DNA of 64,000 nt from Begonia masoniana (Eukaryota; Streptophyta; Magnoliopsida; Cucurbitales; Begoniaceae). The stretch spans positions 48,573,646-48,637,645 of the forward strand of contig CM039508.1 of NCBI GenBank assembly GCA_022432975.1, read 5' to 3'. The notes under the pieces were generated by a model. The model made no database searches. It had not been told where the DNA came from and worked only from the letters and a program-made list of their open reading frames with translations. A program made the translations under genes and the position numbers. Shown here piece after piece: positions 54,629 to 64,000 of this stretch (its first letter is position 1; every line of letters starts with the position of its first letter).

Positions 54629-57600
54629 TCCCCCCTCAAACGAATGGGTCGTGGCAGAACCGTGAGTTTGGTTCGAAGCTCATGAAACCGAGAAGCAGAG
54701 AGAGATTTTGTTAGACAATCAGCAAGTTGATCAGAGGAGGAAGCAAAAGCGAGCTTCAGAGAACCACGACTGACTTTTTCACGGACAAAGTGATAATCAA
54801 TCTCGACATGCTTGGTGCGAGCATGAAGAACCGGATTTGACGCGAGGTTAAGGGTGCTGATATTATCACAGTAAATCAGAGGAGGCGAACCTGGAGGAAG
54901 GCGCAACTCGGTGAGCAGTGACTGGATCCATAACACTTCAGCAGCTCCATTGGCAAGAGCTCGGTATTCCGATTCGGTACTTGATCGGGAGACGACCTTT
55001 TGTTTAGCCGAGGACCAGGAAACCAGATTATGCCCAAGAAATATGCAGTGAGCGCTCGTGCTCCGACGGTCATCGGGGCAGGAGGCCCAATCTGCATTAG
55101 TGTAACAATATAAGGAATGATCAGAACTGTGTTGAATAAATAAGCCCAGATGAGCTGTGCCTCGGAGATATCGGAGGACGCGCTTCACAACTTGCATGTG
55201 AACGTCTGTTGGGGCGTGTATGAACTGGCATAGCTTGTTGACAGCGAAGGAGAGATCAGGTCTGGTGATAGTACAGTATTGCAAGGCACCGATGATGCTG
55301 CGATACTCGGTAGCATTGGGTAGTAAGGTGCTGTCATGTAGTGAGATAGGTGGTAGAGCGAGAGGAGTGTGCTGAGGCTTAGAGTTAAGTAATCCTGTCT
55401 TTACCAACAAATCCCGTATGTATTTTGTCTGGCTAAGATGCAAACCAGTTGAGTGTCTGTGAACTTCAATCCCCAAGAAAAAATGTAAATCACTGAGGTC
55501 TTTGATAGCAAAAAGTTTGGAGAGATGAGTAATTAACTTCGATATCCTTGAAGAGGAGGAGCCTGTGACAATTATATCATCAACATAAATCAAAACCACA
55601 GTAATTTCAGAAGCAGCAAAATGAATAAACATGGATGTATCGGCCTTTGAATTGATAAAACCCCAGTCGAGAAGAGCCATGCTAAGTTTTAGAAACCAAG
55701 CACGGGGAGATTGTTTCAATCCATACAGAGAGCGATGCAGCTTACAGACATAATCTGGCCGGGAGGAGTCAATGAAGCCCTGAGGTTGAACCATATACAC
55801 ATCCTCGACGAGATCACCATGGAGAAAGGCATTTTGAACGTCAAGCTGCTTAATAGACCACTGCCGAGAAACAACAATATTTAGTAGAAGTCGAATGGTG
55901 GCTGGTTTAATCACCGGACTGAAGGTTTCATGAAAATCAAGCCCCAGGGTTTGTTGAAATCCTTTCGCAACGAGTCGGGCTTTAAAGCGATCAATGGAGC
56001 CATCAGGACGGAGTTTGATTCTGTAAACCCATTTAGAGCCAATAACTCGCGAGCAACTGGGTTTCGGAACGAGAGTCCAAGTACCTTGAGACTGAAGCAC
56101 ATGGAACTCGGATTCCATAGCTGTACGCCATTCTTCATGTTGAGAGGCTTCACAAAACGAGGCCGGTTCACAGGGTAGGGGACTCATAACAGTGAAGAAT
56201 GTTTTCAGTTTGAAGATGTCGGATTTGGACCGTGTAACCATCAGATGAGCGTTTACAGTTGGCAGATCCGGCATATTCCCTTCAGTGTGATCAGGCTGAG
56301 AGAACGAAGAAGAAGGGGAAGAAATAGAGTTGGGCTAAACTGAGTTACTGTTTGGAGGATTGTGAGAGAAGGTGCTGGTAGAAGTGGGAGGTGACAGAGT
56401 GGTAGGTATGAGAGGAAGAGTAGTGATAATAGGTGCAGTGGAAGATGACTCGAGAGTTTGGGATTTTGTAGCCAAGGGAAATGAGGATTCATTAAAGACA
56501 ACGTGGCGTGAGACATATAATTTGCCAGAGGAAGATTGAAGGCAGATGTAGCCTTTATGACTGCTACTATAACCAAGAAAAACGCAAGAACTAGATCGAA
56601 ATTCCAATTTATGATGGTTATAAGGCCTTAAAAATGAAAAACACTGACAACCAAAAATACGAAGATGAGAATAAGAAGGGATTTTGTTATAAAGTATTTG
56701 AAATGGAGATTTATTTGAGAGAGGTTTTGATGGTAGCCTATTAATGAGATATATAGAAATGCTAAAAGCAAAAGGCCAGTAAGAGAGAGGCATGGAAGCT
56801 TGGGCTAAAAGAGTTAAGCTCATTTCCACAACTTGACGATTCTTACGTTCAACACGGCCATTTTGTTCTGGAGTATATGGGCAGGAAATTTCATGTAAAA
56901 TTCCTTGGGTTAAAAACCATTTGGATAAAGACCGAAATTCGCCACCCCAATCTGATCTAACCCGTTTTATCTGACAAGTAAATTGAGTTTGGATCATTTT
57001 GTGAAAAAGGATAAAAGTATTATAGGCCTCATTTTTGGAATGAAGATGATAAATCCAGGTGAACCTGGAAAAATCATCGACAAACAGTATAAAATACTTG
57101 ACTCCAATAACAGAAGAAACAGGAGAAGGCCCCCATAAATCAGTGTGAACTAAATCAAACATTGCATTTGCACGAGACTGAGAATTTTGAAATGGTAAAC
57201 GATGAGATTTAGCTACCAAACAGGAAGAACATACATCCATAAGTTCAGACTTATTAAAGGGTAAACGACAACTAGATAAAACAGAGTTGATAATTTTTTA
57301 TGATGGATGTCCCAGTCGAGAGTGCCACAAATTTGAAGGGTTGCTGGAGACAATGTGAAGCTGAGCAGAAGAGGGCTGACTCGGGAGGAAGGGCAGACTC
57401 GGTACAGGCCATTGTCAAGAATTCTCCGAAGGAGAATGTTTTGAGAAACCTGATCCTTGACCACAAAAAAAGAAGGATGAAATTCAATAAAAGCTTTATT
57501 GTCAAGGCATAGTTGTGAAACACTAAGCAGATTTTTCTGGAGATAGGGAGAGTGATAAACAGTTCTTAATACTAAAGGAGAGGAACGAGTTGGTAGAAAA

Positions 57601-58800
57601 GCATGACCAACATTGGAGATAGAAAAAATCTTACCGTTGCCAACTGTAATATGATCATCACCTGTATACGGTGTGGCCGAGTCCAGAATGTTTAAGTCCG
57701 GAGTGAAGTGGTGAGACGCTCTAGAATCTAAGTACCAAGATGAGTCGATTGGAGCGCTAGCTGAAAGTGGTGGGGTTGGTGGTTGAGCCGATTGTGTTGG
57801 GAGAACAGCAGAGAAATTACGTGGGGAATTTGTGATAGGCTGATATTGGAGATTGGTTCGGTGATAACACACATTAGCACTGTATCCTTGTTTGAGACAA
57901 ATCTGACAGCGAGGGCGAAACTGGGATCGGTTTGGGGAAGAGAAGGATTGAGAAGGGCGAGTGGGAGGGGTCGACAGTAAAGGATTGGAGAAAGTGGGTT
58001 TCGGTCCTCGTGGTCCGTTAGCATTGAAAGATGAGTGAGGACCGGGTGGGGTGGGAAATTTTGGTTTCGGTTTATTTATACCCAAATTTGTGAAGTTAGC
58101 TTGAAGCGAGTTCAGGGAAGATATAGCTGTTTGGCGTTCAATCCTTGCATCATAGCTTAACAGCAAGCTGTTGAGCTCTTCAACATATGGTTGATCGGTG
58201 CGAGTAGAAATTGATGTAACAAACGAGTTGTATTCTGCTCCTAAACCATTTAGAAAATACAGGAGCTGGTCCTTGTAGCTGACTGATTCTCCAATAGCCG
58301 CTAATGAGTTGCAAATGCTTCTGAACTTTTGGACATAAGCCATAGCACTAAGACCATCCTTACGAAAATTTTGTAAGCTCAGGCGAAGTTCCGAGATCCG
58401 CGCAAAGGAGGAGGCGGCATACAGTTGCGTAAGTGCATCCCAAATTTCGAAAGCAGAGGAGTATCCGACTAATTGTCCGAGCAACTGTTCGTGGACTGAG
58501 GCGTAGATCCAACTCATTATGAGATGGTTATACCTCTGCCAGGAGAGATACTCAGGTAATACAATGAGGTTGAGCTTCATCGTTCCTAGGCGGGCAGAGG
58601 CGAGATCCATTTAGAATGTCTTCAATTCCGTTCGCAATGACAATATTCAGCAGTTGATTTTTCCAAATAAGAAAATTCGATTCATCGAGCTTGATCGTTA
58701 GTGGTTGATTTGCAGAAGGCAGGTGAGGAAGGGGCGGCAGTGGAGAAGAAGAAGAAGGAGGAGGAGATAGATCGTCTGTGATGCTTTGTGAGGAAGCCAT
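54610..58800 (-). pseudogene. gag-pol of the first copia element, with frame breaks
   Basis: Frames on the minus strand run in the Ty1-copia order. Gag starts at 58800 (MASSQSITDD) and switches frame near 58600, continuing to about 57800 with a C-x2-C zinc-knuckle-like segment (CQICLKQGY). Protease follows (WYLDSRASHH, with the usual D-S-G altered to D-S-R). Integrase lies at 57240-56335 with its D and E catalytic segments. Reverse transcriptase with a YVDDI core near 55590 and RNase H end at 54610. The frameshift in gag, a stop after 56335 and the altered protease site mean it probably cannot move on its own. Confidence 0.9.
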
Positions 58801-58819
58801 TTGTGAGGAGCTGTTTATA

Positions 58820-58831
58820 GCTCTGATACCA
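58820..58831 (-). other. Primer-binding site (initiator tRNA-Met)
   Basis: On the minus strand TGGTATCAGAGC directly follows the 5' LTR end. It is the complement of the 3' end of initiator tRNA-Met after CCA addition, and matches the tRNA gene at 42432-42503. Confidence 0.9.
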
Positions 58832-59056
58832 TGTCATAGTCTAAAGAAGATGAGAAAAAATATTTCTTCTGTATATTATTTTTTGAAAACAATTACAATC
58901 ACTTTTATAAGCTAAATACAAAATCTTAAGAGGGAGAGAAAGTGAGGATAAAATCTCAACAGAGAGAAAGAGAGGCGATCTGCTTCGAACTGAAGAGATG
59001 CGATCGTAACAGAAGATTAGTGAACCCGGTTCCCAGTTCACTTGTATGGTTCGACA
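58832..59056 (-). repeat. 5' LTR of the first copia element (225 bp)
   Basis: Direct copy of 54405-54628. Differences: one substitution near the outer end, one T in a T run, one A/G in the GAGAGA run and one G/A near the inner end. Confidence 0.95.
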
Positions 59057-59194
59057 CTGCACAACCATTAAAAGTAGGGTGAAATCTGTTCTAGAGCATG
59101 AAATTCAGAGTTCTTCTGCAGAATATCAGTGCAAGTCCAGTAAAAAACAAGAAAATTTCAGAATAAACCATGGAAGAAAGAAAGCCTATGAGAA

Positions 59195-59223
59195 ATGTGA
59201 TGATGATGATGATGATGATGATA
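59195..59223. repeat. (GAT)n microsatellite
   Basis: About nine GAT repeats lie next to the YSL exon donor. Confidence 0.85.
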
Positions 59224-59577
59224 ACCGTACCATTTTTTCATTGCAGCAAATCCCAGAATAGGGAAACTTTGAAAGCCACAGAAATGCCCTGCTGAGAAGA
59301 GCCATTGGAATAGACTCCATATAAAGTTAAAGGAGAAGAACTTGCCCAATGTAACTACAACAACAAAAGCATAGAAAGTAGAAAAAAAAAAGAACGTTTC
59401 AAATAGCATTCTTTGTCATCTCTTGAGTTATGAGAAATTAAATTGTAGAGAGAGACCAGGAAATGATAGAACTTTCTCATGCTCTCATAATAGTTTCTCA
59501 CTATCATTAAGAAAAAACAACAGGAACGTGAACATATTGATTTTCACAACTTTATCATTAAAGAAGAAAAGAGAAAT

Positions 59578-60217
59578 GCTTACTTGAATCCATGATGACA
59601 GAAATTGATTTCTCTCCCTTTACCCTTAAGTTTCTTCAGTGAGAAATTTGATGGAATAACTTCTCGTTCTTTCTTATTGGGTGGAGAGAGGACCAATTTC
59701 TTCAATATATATATCACTAATCATTAAGTTCCATCAACTTAATCTCTTCATTATTAAAAGACAAAATGTCATGATCAATAAGATTTCTACACATATGGAC
59801 CACATCATGTGGAGTTCTTAATTTGACGTTTGAGTTTCATAAAATTTGGCTTTATCTGTAAAAAGTCATTACAGAGCAAAACAATGATCTGTTGTTGTTT
59901 CTATTATTCTTATAATGGACAATTTCAGCGTGGACGATTGCAGATCTTAATGCAATGAACGATTACAGTAAAGCGTGGACGATTGCAGTCGTCCATTCTT
60001 TACTGTAATCTCTTAACGTCCACGATGACTGTGGACAAATACATTCGTCCACTCTTTACTGTAATGGATTAACGTCCACAACTACCTGTAATCGATAAAC
60101 GTCCACGACTACCTTTAATCGATAAACGTCCACGGTTACTGTGGACGATTATGAAATAACAGAAACATCATTTGTTTTACTGATTCATTCTTCAGTCAAA
60201 CGGCGATATTTCCAACA
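59578..60217 (-). repeat. 3' LTR of the second copia element, with GTGGACG/CGTCCAC repeats
   Basis: The right end at 60217 is firm (purine tract plus TGTTGG). The left end is a guess. At 59928-60155 the 7-mer GTGGACG or its complement occurs about ten times, including 27-bp tandem units around ATCGATAAACGTCCACG. A TATATATATTGAAG box on the minus strand (near 59707) is the likely promoter. Confidence 0.65.
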
Positions 60218-60589
60218 TTCTCCCATTTGGTCCATATGACATTATTAAATCTATCTTAATATTGATCAAGCATAACATCATTATCAAGTAGACAAATAAT
60301 ATGGATCATGACGGTAATATGTCAATTTATCCGACACAGTTCCTTCCATGTATCACAATATTACTTTTACACTCAACATAATCAGTAAAAGAAATAACAT
60401 AATGGTCCACATAAGTGTATTTATTAAAAACAAATCCTGTTTATAACTTCATTATTTCATAATGTCATTATGAATGCATTCAACACAATCAAATATGATT
60501 CATAAGTGTATATCAGAAACTATCAATAATGAGCTCAAGAGTGTCAATTACATACAGAACACAATCAGAAACATAAAGTTAACTTTCAA

Positions 60590-63500
60590 AAATGCCCATT
60601 CGATCGACATGTTCCGTAAATGTCTTCGGTGGCAATTCTTTAGTTAACGGATCCGCAATCATAAGGTTGGTGCTAATGTATTCTATTGATACTCTTTGTT
60701 TCTGAACTTCTTCTTTAACAGTCAAGTATTTCAATTATATATGTTTAGCACCTTTGAAATACTTGTCATTTTTAGAGAAGAAGACTGCAGTAGAATTATT
60801 ACAATAAATTTTCAGCGGCTTGGCAATACTGTCGACAAGTCCAAGTCCTGAAATAAAACTCCATAGCCATAAACCTTGAATTGTGGCCTCAAAGCATGCC
60901 ACAAACTCAGCTTCCATAGTGGACGTAGTAGTAACAGACTGCTTTGCACTCTTCCAGAAGATTGCACCATTGGCTAACAGGAACAAATAGCCAAATGTAG
61001 ATTTTCTTGTATCCACACATCTAGCATAATCAGAATCTGAATATCCAATTACTTCAAGATAATCAGATCTTCTATAAGTGAGCATGTGATCTTTCGTTTA
61101 TTGTAAATACCTCAATACTTTCTTTGCAGCTTTTCAATGCTCTATCCCTGGATTACTTTGATACCGTCCCACCATCCCAACAACAAAACTAATGTTGGGT
61201 CTGGTACAAGTCTGTGCATACATCAAGCTACCCACAATAGAAGCATAAGGAATATCTTTCATTTGTGAATGTTCCAATTCATTCTTTGGACATTGATTGA
61301 GATTAAATTTATCTCTTTTCTGAATTGGAACAACACTTGCAGAACATTTATCCATTCTAAATCTCTCTAGAACTTTATTAATATAGGCTTTCTGAGACAA
61401 TCCTAATAATCCTTGTGATCTATCCCAAAATATTTTTATTCCTATCACAAAGGATTCCTCTCCTATATTTTTTATTTCAAAGTTACTATTGAAATATTTC
61501 TTGGTTTCATACATTAGACCAAGATCATTAGTGGTCAGCAAGATATCATCAACATACAGAATCAGAAAAATAAACTTACTCCCACTGACCTTTAGATATA
61601 TACATCGATCAACGATATTTTTCTTAAATCCAAAGGAGGTGATAGTATCATTAAACTTAAGATACCATTGTCGGGAAGCTTGTTTAAGTCCGTATATTGA
61701 CTTCTTTAATTTACACACCATATGTTATTGTCCTTTAAGGACAAAACCTTCAGGTTGGTCCATATAAACTTCTTCATCTAAATTCTCATTCAAAAAGACA
61801 GTTTTCACATCCATTTGATGAAGCTCTAAATCATAATGAGCTACCATTGTCATAATACTTCTGAAAGAATCCTTTTTCGAGATAGGAGAAAAAGTTTCTT
61901 TATAATCAATATCATCTTTCTGAGTAAAATCTTTGGCAACAAGTCTGGCTTTATATCGCTCAATATTGCCATTAGAGTCGTATTTGGTCTTAAAGACCCA
62001 TTTACATTCAACTCTTTTATAACCTTCAGGCAATTCGACGAGTTCTCAAACTTCATTCTGTTCCATTGATTTTAACTCCTCTTTCATGACATTAAACCAA
62101 TTATAAGAATTTTCACTTTCTATGGCCTGTGAAAACAAAACTGGATCATTATCAAGTCCTAAATCACATTCAGACTCTTGAAGATAAACCACATAATCAT
62201 TCGAAATAGTAGATCTTCGTAATGTTATTTCTTGTGGTTCATCTCTTATAGGTTCATTTGTGACAACCTCATTACGTGGAGTTTGATCATTAATTTGTTG
62301 TTTGTGTAAGTCATTAATACGATCAACAACTGGTGGAACAACATGAGTAGAAGTTATAGGTATTGGAACTTGCACCCTAACTTCTTTAAGTTCCACCTTA
62401 CGTGGTTCTAAACTCTCACTGGTCTCACCACTTTCAATGAACTTAGCATTTCCAGTTTTAATTATTCTAGTACTATGGCTAGGACAGTAAAATCTATACC
62501 CTTTAGACTTTTCTGGATAACCAATGAAAAAGCCACTGATTGTTCTTAAATCCAGTTTTCTTTCATGTGGACTATAAATTCTTACTTATGCTGGACAACC
62601 TCAAACATGCAGGTGTCTTAAACTGGGTTTCCTTTCTGTCCACAATTCAAATGGAATATTTGATACTGCCTTACTAGGAACCTTGTTTAATAAATATACA
62701 GCAGTCTTTAAAACATACATCCACAATGACAAGGGTAAAGAAGAATTACTCAACATACTCCTAATCATGTCCATTAAAGTACGATTACGCCTTTCTGCAA
62801 CACCATTCTATTCTGGTGTTTCTGGCATTGTGTATTGTACACAAATACCATGGCTTTCTAGGAATTTAGCAAATGGACCTGGATGTTGTCCATTTTCATC
62901 ATAACTACCATACTATTCATCACCTCTATCAGATCTCATAATTTTCACTTTTCTATTTAATTGTCTTTAAACTTCAGTAATAAACACTTCGAGAGCATTT
63001 ATTGATTGAGATTTTTCATTCAGTAGATAGATATAACAATAATGTGAAAAATCATCAATAAAGGTGATAAAATACTTTTCTCTACCAAAAGATGGAACAT
63101 CAAATGGACCACATATATCGGTGTGTATGATTTCAAGGAGCTGTCTGCTTCTTGTAGCTGGTTTCTTAATTGTGTTTCTTGTTTGTTTTCTTTTAATACA
63201 ATCAACAAAAATATTTAGATCAGTAAAATCCAAATGTGGAAGGATTTGATTCTTTATCAATCTGTCCATTCTTTCTTTGGATATATGACCTAATCGTTTA
63301 TGCCACAAATAAGCAGAACTTTCATTCATTAAACCACATTTCGTTCCAACATTATGATGCACAGTTAAAAGGTATTCAGCAAAACAATTATCAAGATTTA
63401 ACTTGTACAAACCATCATACAGAACACCAGAACCAATAAGAACTTCATCTTTATACAAACTGCAACATTTATTCTCAAACATACAGGAATATCTAGCTAT

Positions 63501-64000
63501 ATCAAGTTTCGATAATGAAAGTAGATTTCGAGAAATAGATGGAATATAAACAGTTTGAAAAAGATCTAATTGATGTCCAGTGTCTAACATTAGCCGGTAA
63601 GTTCCAATAGCTTCAACTGGAACTTTCATTCGATTGCCCAAAAATATATATCTTTCATTTAGACTTATGGTTTGGGTCGTAAGGAATCCCTGCATCGTAT
63701 TAAAAACATGAGTAGTACAACCAGAATCAATCCACCAAGTATTAGAAGGAACTTCAGTTAAGTTTGATTCGAAACATACGAAAGCATTAAGCTTACCTTT
63801 CTTTTCGAACCATGTCTTTCGTTTCAGGCAATCTTTCTGATAGTGTCCTTGCTTTCCAAAGAAATGACACTTATCTTTCTTTTGTTTCTTCTTGTGGATT
63901 TGGAAAGAGGACTGGGCAGCCGATAATAGTCCTTTCTTACCCTTTCCAGTTTTCTTTCCTGGTTTCTTACCAGCTCTTTCATAATTTATGAGATTAACAA
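60590..64000 (-). pseudogene. gag-pol of the second copia element, multiple stops
   Basis: Minus strand from the edge: zinc knuckle (CHFFGKQGHYQKDC) near 63850, protease-like WWIDSGCTTH near 63750, GAG-pre-integrase and integrase (HKRLGHIS near 63300; DICGPF and FIDDFS near 63080), reverse transcriptase (62033-61134, YVDDILL core near 61560) and RNase H (61085-60735). Stops or frame changes near 62940, 62580, 62040, 61722, 61133 and 60734 disable it. The N-terminal gag is outside the window. Confidence 0.88.

Larger units (their letters stand above)
54405..59056 (-). mobile_element. Ty1-copia retrotransposon, nearly full structure, 4.65 kb
   Basis: The LTRs (54405-54628 and 58832-59056) differ at about four of 225 positions. 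Target duplication CTGCA lies at 54400-54404 and 59057-59061. On the minus strand a TGGTATCAGAGC primer-binding site (58831-58820) directly abuts the 5' LTR and a TTTGAGGGGGGA purine tract (54640-54629) directly abuts the 3' LTR. It lies within an intron position of the YSL pseudogene. The small LTR divergence means a fairly recent insertion. Confidence 0.95.
53225..59409 (-). pseudogene. Yellow stripe-like (YSL) metal-nicotianamine transporter, decayed and split by a retrotransposon
   Basis: Minus-strand pieces in gene order: an exon at 59409-59233 (LGKFFSFNF ... FSAGHFCGF ... FPILGFAAMKK) with a GGTACGG donor; then, beyond the copia element, 54385-54300 (FRFDFLGTYAGVGMLCP), 54260-54065 (LFTAISMVLGDTLY), 54050-53870 (MYMIAPVLA, NCGKLAMMI), 53870-53500 (DFKTGYTTL, GLSGLPKHS, LPKKWLKFVP) and 53500-53270 (SIDMIIGC, GLICGDGLW). 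All match the C-terminal two thirds of YSL oligopeptide-family transporters, which move metal-nicotianamine complexes across membranes. Frameshifts near 53850, 53720 and 53485 and a stop near 54055 disable it. No N-terminal exon was found to the right. Confidence 0.85.
59578..64000 (-). mobile_element. Second Ty1-copia element, degenerate, runs off the right edge
   Basis: On the minus strand gag-pol runs from the window edge to about 60590. The 3' LTR follows, starting TGTTGGAAATATCG at 60217 immediately after the purine tract AATGGGAGAATG. The LTR probably ends at about 59578 (GTAAGCA), which is uncertain because the other LTR lies outside the window. It belongs to a lineage different from the first copia element. 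Confidence 0.8.

Overview
This window is plant nuclear DNA, almost certainly from a dicot. It has intron-bearing genes with GT-AG junctions, AT-rich intergenic DNA, Ty1-copia, Mutator-like (MULE) and Cassandra/TRIM-type elements, and plant-specific families (TORTIFOLIA1-like, CRS2-associated factor, YSL, CYP716/718-type P450s). I cannot name the species from sequence alone. All exon coordinates come from reading splice junctions by eye together with frame continuity.

Layout. 1-6.6 kb: a three-exon coiled-coil protein gene on the minus strand (1344-4425), a G-box-rich tandem repeat (5238-5507) and a small MGNC-starting protein gene (6215-6586). 6.87-20.7 kb: a 13.8 kb MULE bounded by related terminal inverted repeats and a 9-bp target-site duplication. 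It holds a decayed transposase interrupted by a 2.1 kb solo LTR, a Cassandra-like LTR with 5S-rRNA-derived sequence, a reversed plant-transposon-domain ORF, an 845-bp foldback element, and a complete but broken copy of a host-type gene. 20.9-21.5 kb: the tail of a second MULE transposase. 23.65-28.2 kb: a homologous copy of the host-type gene with an intact five-exon frame.

28.3-47.9 kb is the gene-rich part. It contains a CRS2-associated factor (organelle intron splicing, minus) head-to-head with a TMEM14/FAX-type membrane protein (plus); a tandem array of three cytochrome P450s, two intact and one decayed with a 253-bp solo LTR in exon 1; ESCRT-II subunit VPS22 (minus); an initiator tRNA-Met; and a TORTIFOLIA1/SPIRAL2-like microtubule protein (minus).

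48.2-64 kb is mostly mobile DNA. A TIR-bounded Pack-type element carries an LRR receptor-kinase fragment split by nested LTR elements. A decayed YSL metal-transporter gene is split by a young Ty1-copia element with 224/225-bp LTRs and a CTGCA target duplication. A second, degenerate Ty1-copia element runs off the right edge.

The functional genes look like unrelated housekeeping or metabolic genes; only the P450 array suggests a shared pathway. The most unusual locus is the gene pair at 15.6-20.4 kb and 23.65-28.2 kb. The copy inside the MULE has its central exon-intron-exon module (396 bp) amplified three times in frame, and it carries a frameshift and nonsense mutations. The copy outside is intact apart from a 570-bp duplication around its first splice donor.
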